In this document: one piece after another, positions 16,434 to 24,264 of the stretch | Layout: every line of letters begins with the position of its first letter | Position numbering within the stretch: the stretch's first letter is position 1 | Assembly (NCBI RefSeq): GCF_027158205.1 | Contig: NZ_JAPVLU010000028.1 | Location: 1 to 37,112 of the forward strand | Length of the DNA stretch: 37,112 nucleotides | Source: Streptomyces sp. H39-S7 | GTDB lineage: Bacteria; Actinomycetota; Actinomycetes; Streptomycetales; Streptomycetaceae | Direction: 5' to 3' | Translations under genes and position numbers: made by a program | Notes under the pieces: generated by a model | Database searches by the model: none | Told to the model about the DNA's origin: nothing | What the model saw: the letters and a program-made list of their open reading frames with translations, nothing else

Positions 16434-16817
16434 TCAGGTCGCCACGTGCCGTACCGCCTGGCGTGCGGCCTCAAAGGGTGTCCGGTCGAAGAGGAACCGG
16501 CTGTAGGTGATCTTGCCGCCCGTGACGGTGACGCACTCGGCGCCTGGCGCGTGTTTCACCGGGACCGTCTCGGTGACGTACATGACCAGCGCGGTCTTGT
16601 CGTCCCCGAAGGCCGCGATCATTTCCGCGCCGATGAGCATCTGCACGAACGGGCCCATGAAGGCGCGGTACGCCGCGGCGCCCTCGATACGCCCGGCCGG
16701 GGCGTCGCAGATGATGTCGTCGGCGATGTACGTCATGGCACGTTCGAAGTCCTTGCCGGTCCACGCTTCGTGGTAGGCCAGCGCGGTCTGCAGTGCGGGG
16801 CTGGTGTGGTCGGTCAT
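16434..16817 (-). CDS. SnoaL-like (NTF2 fold) protein
   Basis: The protein has 127 aa from ATG 16817, preceded by AGAGGAA. The order matches SnoaL-like NTF2 proteins: an N-terminal helix LQTALAYHEAWTGKDFERAM, the strand IADDIICDAPAGRIEGAAAY, the helix FMGPFVQMLIGAE, then strands TALVMYVTETVPV, GAECVTVTGGKITYSRFLFD. Many of these bind small hydrophobic ligands or act as cyclases or isomerases; others are non-catalytic. Its start overlaps the stop of the YjbR-like gene (ATGA), so they are co-translated. The divergent sigma factor has a fused domain of the same fold, which suggests a regulatory or sensory link. Confidence 0.85.
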   Translation of the reverse strand: MTDHTSPALQTALAYHEAWTGKDFERAMTYIADDIICDAPAGRIEGAAAYRAFMGPFVQMLIGAEMIAAFGDDKTALVMYVTETVPVKHAPGAECVTVTGGKITYSRFLFDRTPFEAARQAVRHVAT

Positions 16818-17128
16818 CGTCGTTCCTCTCGGGTCACGAAGTCGCGCGCCTCCTGGAGATACGCGACGCAGGCGTGTTCGTCGGCCGGGGTGAGGCGGAC
16901 CCACTGCCGCGCGGGGTGTCCGCCGCGCGGGTCGCAGGCGCGCCCCGCACCGGCGGCGATGAGTTCGGTGACGCGTGCTGCGGGAAGCTTGACCACGAGA
17001 TCGTGGCGGGTGGTGAACGCATAGAACCGTCCGGCTGCCTTCAGGCCCGGGCTGTGCAGCATGCGACCCTGCTCGTCGCCCGGGTGGAGTTCGAGCAATT
17101 GTTCGAATACCTGTTCCGAAGTCCTCAT
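16814..17128 (-). CDS. YjbR/TfoX-like small protein
   Basis: The protein has 104 aa from ATG 17128. The pattern RFYAFTTRHDLVVKLPAARVTELIAAG, followed by a Gly/Asp loop and RQWVRLTP, then a C-terminal helix ending in DFVTREE, is that of the MmcQ/YjbR and TfoX N-terminal-like proteins common in actinomycetes. The role is unknown; the fold is often described as DNA-binding-like, but key residues cannot be tested here. It is first in a two-gene operon with the SnoaL-like protein. No Shine-Dalgarno is visible before the ATG. Only 49 bases separate it from the divergent sigma factor gene, so both likely share one control region. Confidence 0.65.
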   Translation of the reverse strand: MRTSEQVFEQLLELHPGDEQGRMLHSPGLKAAGRFYAFTTRHDLVVKLPAARVTELIAAGAGRACDPRGGHPARQWVRLTPADEHACVAYLQEARDFVTREERR

Positions 17129-17177
17129 GTGTGTTGAGACACCGCCGCTGTCCCCAACGGAACGGTGCAAGGATGCG

Positions 17178-18188
17178 ATGGTGACCGAGGACATCCTGGC
17201 CTGCGCCCAAGCCGGCGATCCGGAGGCGTTCGGCAAGCTCGTCGACCCGTATCGCGCCGAGCTGCACCTGCACTGCTACCGGATACTCGGCTCACTGACC
17301 GATGCCGAGGACATGCTGCAGGAGACGCTGCTGGCGGCCTGGCGCGGCCTGGAGGGCTTCGAGGGCCGGGCATCACTGCGGGCCTGGCTGTATCGCATCG
17401 CCACCAATCGATGCCTCAACGCTGTTCGCGACGCGGGTCGGCGCCCCCCTCTCGCGCCGGTCCCGCCGTTCGAGCCGACCGAACCCACCCGTCGCGGCGA
17501 GGCCACCTGGCTCCAGCCGTACCCGGACACGTTGCTCCAACGCATTCCCGACGCCGGCCCCCGGCCAGAAGCGCGCTATCAGAGCAAGGAGGCGGTGGAA
17601 CTCGCGTTCGTCGCCGCGCTCCAACAGCTGCCGCCCCGCCAGACGGCGACGCTGGTGTTGCGCGACGTGCTCGGCTTCTCCACGGCAGAGGTCGCTGCCA
17701 TGCTGGACACCACCGGAACCGCCGTCAAAGGCGTCCTTCAGCGCGCACGCGCCGCCCTCGACAAACACCGTGGTCCCCCGACCACGGTGCGATCCGGCTC
17801 CGCTCAGGAACGCGACCTCACCCGGCGCTTCGCCCAGGCATTCGCCGCCGACGACATCGACGGGGTCGTCGCTCTGCTCACCGACGACGCGTGGCTTGCG
17901 ATGCCGCCGGCACCGCACGAATACCAAGGCACGGCGGCCATCAGCTCGTTCCTGCGCACCAGCGCGGTCTGGCGTGCGGGCCGCCGGTTCCGGCTCGTCC
18001 CCACCCGCGCCAACGCTCAGCCGGCGTTCGGCTGCTATCTCCCCGACGCCTCCCACCCGATCGCCCGCCCGGCCGGCCTGATCGTGCTCACCATGGGCGA
18101 CGACCGGATCCTGGCCGTCACCCGGTTCCTCGACAACGAGTTGCTGCACCGATTCGGTCTGCCCGCGAAAATCACCCTGCCGGCATAA
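17178..18188 (+). CDS. ECF sigma factor with C-terminal SnoaL-like domain (SigG/TIGR02960-like)
   Basis: About 336 aa. AAGGA at 17169-17173 lies 4 bases from ATG 17178 and 7 from GTG 17181, so either may be the true start. Region 2 is clear (LHCYRILGSLTDAEDMLQET, then SLRAWLYRIATNRCLN), and region 4 reads LPPRQTATLVLRDVLGFSTA with helix-turn-helix VAAMLDTTGTAVKGVLQRAR. The last ~120 residues form a SnoaL-like domain (DLTRRFAQAFAADDIDGVVA ... LTDDAWLAMPP). In this class the C-terminal domain replaces a separate anti-sigma factor. The length and linker fit SigG-type (TIGR02960) better than SigJ/ECF41, as I see no DGGGR motif. Its divergent neighbours are likely targets. Confidence 0.88.
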   Translation: MVTEDILACAQAGDPEAFGKLVDPYRAELHLHCYRILGSLTDAEDMLQETLLAAWRGLEGFEGRASLRAWLYRIATNRCLNAVRDAGRRPPLAPVPPFEPTEPTRRGEATWLQPYPDTLLQRIPDAGPRPEARYQSKEAVELAFVAALQQLPPRQTATLVLRDVLGFSTAEVAAMLDTTGTAVKGVLQRARAALDKHRGPPTTVRSGSAQERDLTRRFAQAFAADDIDGVVALLTDDAWLAMPPAPHEYQGTAAISSFLRTSAVWRAGRRFRLVPTRANAQPAFGCYLPDASHPIARPAGLIVLTMGDDRILAVTRFLDNELLHRFGLPAKITLPA

Positions 18189-18394
18189 GCACGCCACGCG
18201 GAGACCCGCCGCCGTCACCTTGGCAGCTAATACTTCCTCGACAGCGCCGGCAGCGACCAGGAGCCCGTCTGCAACCACCGCGACGACACCGCCTTGCGCA
18301 TCGAGGCCGCCGCGCTACCGCTACGCCGCTGTCCGGCCCTCCAAACGGCTTCTCGTCGTCCACGATGACCGGGTCTCCGATCTCGACACGGCGC

Positions 18395-18497
18395 CGGCTC
18401 CCACTGGTGGTCGAGGAAGCCCGGGACGGGGACAACAGCGAGGATCACCGCTCGTGCCGCCTCCGACCAGGCATGTTGCCCGGAATGCGGTGTTGGC
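18395..18497 (+). pseudogene. N-terminal remnant of an ISL3-family transposase
   Basis: One frame reads LVVEEARDGDN; a second, shifted frame reads RITARAASDQACCPECGV up to about 18495. This is the start of ISL3 transposases, ending in the first Cys-x-x-Cys of their zinc finger. The frames differ, and the fragment stops at the neighbouring gene. It is the part that the ISL3 remnant at 9.0-9.5 kb lacks, although I cannot say they come from one element. The 200 bases before it hold nothing recognisable. Confidence 0.6.
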
Positions 18498-19307
18498 TCA
18501 GCTCGGATGCATGACCGGTACCGACGGCGGATCGCCGATCTGACCGTTGGCGGTTCGGGAGCGGCAGAACAGGATCTGCTTCGGCGAGGTGCTCGTGAAC
18601 GGGGATTGATCGTAGTCTCCGTAGCGCTGCGCGACGTCGAGACCGGCCAGCCGGCAGAGCGCCGAGAGTTCCTCGGGAAAGAAGCAGCGCATGCTGACCT
18701 TCTTGGTGCGCACGCACACGCCGTGGCGTAGGTAGTCCAGTGTGAAGCGCAGCACTTGGGCGGCTGCGTCGTAGCTGGTCGTCGCTCGCACGTCGAGCCT
18801 CGCCCCATCCCGGTCCACGACCGACTTGTGGTGGTAGGGCGACTCGGGGAGCCGGCACAGCTTGGCCATGTCCGGGTTGAACACGTCCAGGATCAGGGCC
18901 CCGCCTGGTCGCAGCACGTTGCGCGCCGAGGTGAGGAACGCGACCACGGAATCCAGGTCGTGCAGGTGCTGCATGGCGTTGGTTGCCGAGAACACCAGGG
19001 CGAAGCGCCTGCCGGAGCGGATGTCTCGGCAGTCCTGTTCCAGCCACTCGACTGGCAGTCGCTCGTCCTCGGCTCGCTGACGGGCGCGCGCAAGCATCGA
19101 GGGCATGATGTCAAGCCCTGTGACCTCGACAGCCGCCCGCGCGATCGGCAGGGTGATGCGCCCGGTTCCGCAGGCCACCTCCAGGACCGGACCGCCCGCC
19201 CGGACCGCTTGGCCGAGGAAGAACGGGATGTCGTGGGTCCGCGCGGCGAACTCCTGGTCGTAGAAGTCCGCATCGTCGTATACGGCCAGGTCCTCCAGCG
19301 GTCTCAT
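18498..19307 (-). CDS. class I SAM-dependent methyltransferase (third gene of radical SAM operon)
   Basis: The protein has 269 aa from ATG 19307, which overlaps the PLP gene stop by 4 bases (ATGA). The N-terminus YDDADFYDQEFAARTHD is typical of the methyltransferase-25 group. Motif I is VLEVACGTGRITLPIA (41-56), followed by VTGLDIMPSMLARARQR (acidic residue binding the SAM ribose), ALVFSATNAMQHLHDLDSV and LRPGGALILDVFNPD. The C-terminal half is a beta-rich substrate region (HGVCVRTKKVSMRCFFPEEL). Such enzymes methylate O, N or C atoms of small molecules. Together with the preceding PLP and radical SAM enzymes it probably tailors an amino-acid-derived product. The tail ends beside the ISL3 remnant, so the extreme C-terminus may have been replaced by insertion. 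Confidence 0.85.
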   Translation of the reverse strand: MRPLEDLAVYDDADFYDQEFAARTHDIPFFLGQAVRAGGPVLEVACGTGRITLPIARAAVEVTGLDIMPSMLARARQRAEDERLPVEWLEQDCRDIRSGRRFALVFSATNAMQHLHDLDSVVAFLTSARNVLRPGGALILDVFNPDMAKLCRLPESPYHHKSVVDRDGARLDVRATTSYDAAAQVLRFTLDYLRHGVCVRTKKVSMRCFFPEELSALCRLAGLDVAQRYGDYDQSPFTSTSPKQILFCRSRTANGQIGDPPSVPVMHPS

Positions 19308-20320
19308 CGTGCCACCGCCGGCGTCGGGCCGAAAGCGTCAGCAAGGCTGGTGAGGACGGAGCCGGACCAACTGCTCTCCCCGAACACGCCGACCGGCATG
19401 GCAAGCACGCCGCATTCGCGCCGGAGCGTCTCCGCGGGGATGTCAACCGGGAAGAAGTAGTTGCCGGGACAAGTCCGGCTCACCGTGGGAATCGCCCCGA
19501 GCACGTCGTCCGGCAACCGCTCGAACAGCCGCTCAGCCCGTACGGCCAGTTCGTCGACGACCTGCCGGGGCACATCGCTGTACTCGGTCAGCAGACGGTC
19601 GGCGAGCCTCAGCTGCGCCGACGTCGGCGGATCCGCCCGGAATGCCTCGGCCAATGCGGCTTGCGCCGGACCCAGCAGGACCACGCCGAACGTGCGTGGC
19701 CACAGCCATCCCTTGGTGACCGAATGCAGCAGGACCGCCCGCCCGGTGTCCAGCAATCGCCGTGTGCCGGCAGCGAACGGGGCTCCCAGGTCGTAGACGC
19801 TGTCGATCAGCAGGCAGCGGCGTGGTGATACCCGCAACCACGAAATTACCGCGGCACACTCGGCATCGGACAGGTATCGGCCGAGCGGCTTGCTGGGGTT
19901 GGCGAGCAGCAGGTATTCGGGCCGGTGGTCCGCCGGCGACCTCGGCAGGGCCGGAGCCGGTAGCGTCGGGTAGGACGCGGGCTCCAGGCCCGCAGCGCGG
20001 GCCAGCTCGAGGTAGACCGGGTACACATCGCTGGGCAGCCACAACCTCGCTTGCGCGGCGCGCAGCCAGTGGAACACCACGCCGAGCCCGTGACGGACCC
20101 CTCGACAGACCATGGCGTGGCCGGACCACTCTTCCGGCAGCTCGAAGCGGCGCAGCCAGGCACGGGCGAGATCACACCGGTACACCGTACCCATGTCGGT
20201 CGGCGGTTCCGGCCGCATCGGAGCAAGCGCCCGGTACACGTTGGTCTCGGCGGCGTCCAGAAGCGACGAGGAGGCACTGAGCTGCTGCTGGCAGAATTCC
20301 TGGAACGCGTCGAACCTCAT
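19304..20320 (-). CDS. PLP-dependent aminotransferase-like enzyme (fold type I)
   Basis: The protein has 338 aa, starting at ATG 20320 inside the stop of the radical SAM gene (ATGA). Fold type I landmarks are all present: LLANPSKPLG with Asn141-Pro142, LLIDSVYDLG with Asp173 and Tyr176 for the pyridine ring, and LHSVTKGWLWPRTFG with Lys203 as the Schiff-base lysine. At 338 residues it is shorter than typical class I/II aminotransferases (380-420), mainly at the N-terminus. The first 100 residues are unusual and Cys/Arg-rich. The reaction could be transamination, decarboxylation or a C-C bond change; histidinol-phosphate aminotransferase-like enzymes are the nearest general pattern. It is translationally coupled on both sides, so its substrate is probably the radical SAM product or precursor. 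Confidence 0.8.
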   Translation of the reverse strand: MRFDAFQEFCQQQLSASSSLLDAAETNVYRALAPMRPEPPTDMGTVYRCDLARAWLRRFELPEEWSGHAMVCRGVRHGLGVVFHWLRAAQARLWLPSDVYPVYLELARAAGLEPASYPTLPAPALPRSPADHRPEYLLLANPSKPLGRYLSDAECAAVISWLRVSPRRCLLIDSVYDLGAPFAAGTRRLLDTGRAVLLHSVTKGWLWPRTFGVVLLGPAQAALAEAFRADPPTSAQLRLADRLLTEYSDVPRQVVDELAVRAERLFERLPDDVLGAIPTVSRTCPGNYFFPVDIPAETLRRECGVLAMPVGVFGESSWSGSVLTSLADAFGPTPAVAR

Positions 20321-21882
20321 GCCGTTGCACCTTCCGGCACGATCTCGCTGGCCCGGTCCTCCAGGGAGGCGTAGCAGCGTCCGTCGGCCATGACGTTCCA
20401 GCTGCGTGCGATCCCGTTGGTGCGTTCCCAGAGCAGGCTGGGTTCGGTGTAAGCGGCGATCCGCATCGGCCGTCCGTCCCAGCTGCCGTGGTAGACCGGC
20501 GCGCCCCAGGGCAGGCGGCTCTCCAGTTCGAGGCCGTGCTGCTCGGCGAACCGGGTGACGATGGACAGCGAAACCTGGTGCTTTCGGCTCCAGACGTTGG
20601 CGGCGCGGTCGAAGTAGAGCGACTCAGTGCTGGTGGATACGTAGAGCTCTTTGAAGCAGACTTCCTCGACACCGAGAGCCGCGGCCCACGAAAGGTAGTC
20701 CGCGACTTCGGCCGCGTCGGCGACGCCGCCGTGCTGGAGCACGCAGATCAGCCTCATCCGCAGTCCCGGCCAGCGGTCACGTTCCACGCGCCAGGTGTCG
20801 ATCACAGAGTTCACCGGTGTGCGCAGCATCATCAGCCGCTCACTGACGGCGTCGTCCTGATGGTGCCGGGAGACCGCCAGCACGCTCAGGCCTGCGGCGC
20901 TCAGGGCTGCGAGGCGGCCGGCCCGGTCAGCGTGCCGGCCCTTCGCCAGGGTGTGCGCGTTGGTGATCAGGACGACCTTCGGGAAGGCCGCCGAGCAGGC
21001 GGACACCAGTCGCAGCTGCTGTTCGAACGGTATGAGCGTGGGCTCCCCGCCGCCGGTGATCACTGCACGCTCGGCACCCGCCGCACGGGCGCGCGCCAGC
21101 CAGTGGGCGACCGCGTCCCACGGGACCCGTGCCGGCGCTTGGTCGCTGGAGATCGAAGCCGAGGAGAAGCAGAACGAACACCGGGCTTGGCAGGCGGAGG
21201 CGACGGGCAGAAGCGAAACCGAGCGCGGTCGCGTGTCGGCGTAGCGTCGCTGTGCCGATCCGTGCAGGCGCAAGGACGCCGCCATCGCATCCTCGACGGT
21301 TGTCGGGCGCAGAGTGAACTCGTCGCCTGCTTGGTCGAGCTCGTGGACTGCTGACAACCGGATGCGAGCCTCGTGCAGTTCCATGCCGAGGCCGGTCGAC
21401 ACGTTGGGCACCAGCTTGTCGGGGTCCACCGCGGTTTCCAGCACCAGCAGCCGGTCGTCCGGAATGGCCAGACGGTCCAGCAGGCGTCGCGCCTTGCCGA
21501 TGCCGATTCCCAACTCCGCGCGGGTCAGCAGGTGAAACCGGTCGGGATAGGTACTCTCCGGAATCCCCGCCTTACCGTAAGCGAATGCGTATTTGTCGAA
21601 GCCCTTAGCGAAGTTCGACAGCACGATGACGTGGAAGCGCCGGTCACTGTGGTTCATCCCGTCATCATGCATGAACGGGCCCCAGACGACATGGGCCGAA
21701 CTGCAGGCGGAACGCGGTGGCCCGAAGTCCGCTTCGAGCCGGCGCACCAGCCCGCCGAACGCGAGGCACGTCGCGGCGTGGTCATAGGGCCTCGGCCGTC
21801 CCAACCGTTCGGGGTCGTCGCTTTCGCGCGGGAGGGCCGGCAGTTCCGTCTCCGGTGGAGCGGGTTCTGGCACGGCTCTCAC
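20317..21882 (-). CDS. radical SAM enzyme with an unrecognised N-terminal domain
   Basis: The protein has 521 aa from GTG 21882 (weak ribosome-binding site). The [4Fe-4S] motif is ASACQARCSFCFSS, with Cys231, Cys235 and Cys238 in canonical CxxxCxxC spacing; GGGEPTL (277-283) binds the SAM amino group, and further barrel strands follow (VVLITNAHTL, LSVLAVSRHHQDD, LRMRLICVLQHGG). Residues 1-200 form a separate domain that I cannot assign (HVVWGPFMHDDGMNHSDRRF, VIVLSNFAKGFDKYAFAYGK, AGIPESTYPDRFHLLTRAEL). The C-terminal part has one cysteine after a WNVMADGRC motif, so no SPASM or twitch cluster is evident. It heads an operon with the PLP enzyme and methyltransferase, each overlapping by 4 bases. 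Substrate unknown. Confidence 0.88.
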   Translation of the reverse strand: MRAVPEPAPPETELPALPRESDDPERLGRPRPYDHAATCLAFGGLVRRLEADFGPPRSACSSAHVVWGPFMHDDGMNHSDRRFHVIVLSNFAKGFDKYAFAYGKAGIPESTYPDRFHLLTRAELGIGIGKARRLLDRLAIPDDRLLVLETAVDPDKLVPNVSTGLGMELHEARIRLSAVHELDQAGDEFTLRPTTVEDAMAASLRLHGSAQRRYADTRPRSVSLLPVASACQARCSFCFSSASISSDQAPARVPWDAVAHWLARARAAGAERAVITGGGEPTLIPFEQQLRLVSACSAAFPKVVLITNAHTLAKGRHADRAGRLAALSAAGLSVLAVSRHHQDDAVSERLMMLRTPVNSVIDTWRVERDRWPGLRMRLICVLQHGGVADAAEVADYLSWAAALGVEEVCFKELYVSTSTESLYFDRAANVWSRKHQVSLSIVTRFAEQHGLELESRLPWGAPVYHGSWDGRPMRIAAYTEPSLLWERTNGIARSWNVMADGRCYASLEDRASEIVPEGATA

Positions 21883-21964
21883 GTACTTCGCCGCCTGCGG
21901 GGTACTACAGGGGACGTCGCATACTCGGTGATCATCGCGGCTTTATGAGCGCCGTGACGACCGG

Positions 21965-21979
21965 GCCCCGTACCGGGGC
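21965..21979. repeat. short inverted repeat in the divergent control region
   Basis: GCCCCG and CGGGGC flank TAC, a perfect 6-bp-arm repeat, 15 bases before the permease start and inside its 5' leader. It could be a small mRNA hairpin or an operator. The whole divergent gap (21883-21994) is 112 bases and must hold both promoters; no clear -35/-10 pair stands out. Confidence 0.3.
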
Positions 21980-21994
21980 TGATGGAGAGGGTTG

Positions 21995-23986
21995 ATGGGG
22001 GTTATGGAAAGCCGGAACGAACTGGCGGTACCGGAGACGGTGGAGTCTCCCGCGTTGCGGCCGCCGCCGACCAAGGGAGTCGCGGGGTGGATGCTGCGGC
22101 ACCGGGTGCAGCCGGTCGGGCCGGCGGCGGGCGAGGGGCACGCCCAGGCGCACCCATGGTGGAAGGTGATGTGCCTGACGGGTGTGGACTACTTCTCCAG
22201 CTTGGCGTACGTGCCGGCGATCGCGGCGCTGGCGGCGGGGGCGGTGTCGCCGTTGGCGACGTTGCTGATCGTCGCGCTGACGCTGGTGGGGATGCTGCCG
22301 ATGTACCGGCGGGTGGCCAAGGAGAGCCCGCACGGCGCCGGGTCGGTGGCCATGCTGGAGGATCTGCTGCCGTTCTGGCGGGGCAAACTATTCGTGCTGG
22401 TCCTGCTCGGCTTCGTCGCCACCTCATGGATCATCACCATCACCTTGTCCACCGCCGACGCGTCGGTCCACGTCGTGGAGAACCCCTTCTTCCCGGCGGC
22501 CCTGCACGGGCACGAGGTCGTCCTCACGGTGGTCCTGCTGCTGCTCCTGGGTGGGGTGTTCCTGCTCGGCTTCAATGAGGCCGTCAAGGTCGCCATCCCC
22601 CTGGTCGCGGTGTTCCTGCTGCTCAACGCGGCCGTCATCGGGGTGGGGCTGGTGCAGGTGTTCACCACGCCGGGTGCCTGGACGGCGTGGACGAACGCCC
22701 TGACCGACGGCGGAGGAGGCTTCGGCCACATCCTCAGCCCCGCGCTGCTCGCGTTTCCGCTGCTGGTCCTGGGCTTGTCCGGGTTCGAGACGGGGGTGAG
22801 CATGATGCCGCTCATCGCCGCCGAAGGCGCCGACGCGGAGGAGAAACTGCGGTCGAGGATCCGCAACGCCCGCAAGCTGCTGACGACCGCGGCCCTGGTG
22901 ATGAGCGTGTACCTGCTGGCCGCGAGCTTCGTGACGACCGTCCTGATCCCGCATGAGCTGTTCGAGTCCGGCGGGGCCGCCAACGGGCGGGCCCTGGCGT
23001 GGCTGGCCCACGAACATCTCGGTGAGGCGTTCGGCACCGTCTACGACATCAGCACCATCCTCATCCTGTGGTTTGCCGGTGCCTCTGCCATGGCCGGCCT
23101 GGTCAACATCGTCCCGCGCTACCTGCCCGATTACGGTATGGCTCCCGAATGGGGGCGCGCGGTGCGGCCCGTCGTGCTGGTCTACACGGCCCTGTGCGTG
23201 ATCATCACCATCGCCTTCGACGCCGACGTCGACGCCCAGGCCGGCGCTTACGCCACCGGCATCCTGGCGATGATGGTCTCCGGTGCGTTCGCCGTCACCG
23301 TCTCCGCCCTGCGCCGCCGCCGGCGCGCCGCGACCGGCGGCTTCACAGCACTCACGGCCGTGCTGCTCTACGCACTGATCGCGAACATCGTCGACAAACC
23401 CGACGGCATCGCGATCTCCGGCATCTTCATCGCCGGGATCATCATCGTCTCGTTGATCTCACGCATCTCGCGCACCACCGAACTGCGAGCTGAGCGCATC
23501 GTCTTCGACCCGGCCGCCCGCCAGTTCATCACCGACACCCTCGCCTACGACCAGGCGATCAACATCATCACCAACCGGCGTCAGGCAGGTGACCGCGCCG
23601 AGTACGCCGACAAGGAGCGCGAACAGCGCGGTGACAACCCGGTGCCCGGCCACGCGGACGTGCTGTTCCTGGAGATCGACGTGGTCGACCCCTCCGATTT
23701 CAGCGAGACCCTCACCGTTCGTGGTGTCGAGGTCGACGGCTACCGGATCCTGCGCGCGAACGCGCCTGCCGCCCCGAACGCCATCGCCACGATCCTGCTC
23801 GCCCTGCGCGATGCCACCGGCGTCAAGCCGCACTGCTACTTCGCGTGGGCCGAGGGCAGCCCCCTGATCCACATGTTCCGCTACTTCCTCCTCGGCCGCG
23901 GCGACACCGCACCCGTCACCCGCGAGATCATCCGCGCACACGAACCCGAACCGTCCCGCCGCCCCGGCATCCACGTCGGCGGCTAG
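21995..23986 (+). CDS. APC-superfamily permease with cytoplasmic C-terminal domain
   Basis: The protein has 663 aa from ATG 21995; GGAGAGG at 21984-21990 lies close by, and ATG 22004 is an alternative. About twelve hydrophobic helices span residues ~60-490 (for example LATLLIVALTLVGMLPMY, KLFVLVLLGFVATSWIITI, VVLTVVLLLLLGGVFLLGF, ALLYALIANIVDKPDG). The first helix begins with the conserved KVMCLTGVDYFSSLAYVPAI, a G-x-D-Y-x-S-S-x-A pattern of APC amino acid and K+/amino acid transporters. Residues ~490-663 form a soluble domain (ERIVFDPAARQFITDTLAYD ...). Expected location is the cytoplasmic membrane and the likely cargo an amino acid or related cation. It is divergent from the radical SAM operon, so uptake of its substrate or release of its product is possible; a housekeeping role is equally possible. 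Confidence 0.85.
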   Translation: MGVMESRNELAVPETVESPALRPPPTKGVAGWMLRHRVQPVGPAAGEGHAQAHPWWKVMCLTGVDYFSSLAYVPAIAALAAGAVSPLATLLIVALTLVGMLPMYRRVAKESPHGAGSVAMLEDLLPFWRGKLFVLVLLGFVATSWIITITLSTADASVHVVENPFFPAALHGHEVVLTVVLLLLLGGVFLLGFNEAVKVAIPLVAVFLLLNAAVIGVGLVQVFTTPGAWTAWTNALTDGGGGFGHILSPALLAFPLLVLGLSGFETGVSMMPLIAAEGADAEEKLRSRIRNARKLLTTAALVMSVYLLAASFVTTVLIPHELFESGGAANGRALAWLAHEHLGEAFGTVYDISTILILWFAGASAMAGLVNIVPRYLPDYGMAPEWGRAVRPVVLVYTALCVIITIAFDADVDAQAGAYATGILAMMVSGAFAVTVSALRRRRRAATGGFTALTAVLLYALIANIVDKPDGIAISGIFIAGIIIVSLISRISRTTELRAERIVFDPAARQFITDTLAYDQAINIITNRRQAGDRAEYADKEREQRGDNPVPGHADVLFLEIDVVDPSDFSETLTVRGVEVDGYRILRANAPAAPNAIATILLALRDATGVKPHCYFAWAEGSPLIHMFRYFLLGRGDTAPVTREIIRAHEPEPSRRPGIHVGG

Positions 23987-23993
23987 TCAGTAG

Positions 23994-24155
23994 CCGGCCA
24001 CACAGGCGCTGTCCCGGGCCATCACCGTCGCCGGACTGCCGGCCGCAGCCGACGCCCCCGGCGCGGTCCTGCGCGAGCCGGCCGCCTACTGCGACGCGGA
24101 CGCCGACGCCCTCGTGGTGTGCCTGGACTGGCACGGTCGCACCAATCCCCCATAG
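23994..24155 (+). pseudogene. unrecognised orphan gene fragment
   Basis: One frame, open from just after a TAG at 23991-23993 to a TAG at 24153-24155, reads QALSRAITVAGLPAAADAPG and later AAYCDADADALVVCLDWHGR. The composition and codon bias are coding-like, but there is no start codon or ribosome-binding site. It may be the 3' end of a gene whose front was lost. I cannot name the family. Confidence 0.3.
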
Positions 24156-24264
24156 GACCCAGCCGGAGCGCTCGATACCTGTAGGCCGCCAGCCCCGCCA
24201 GTGGCACGCATCTGCAGGGCCAGGGCCGCACCGTCGATGGTGGCCTGCCGTCGTCTCACCTGCT

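Noticed and set aside
16434..17128. anti-sigma factor pair for the ECF sigma factor
   Set aside because: Neither protein has an anti-sigma zinc motif or membrane helix; folds are NTF2-like and YjbR-like.
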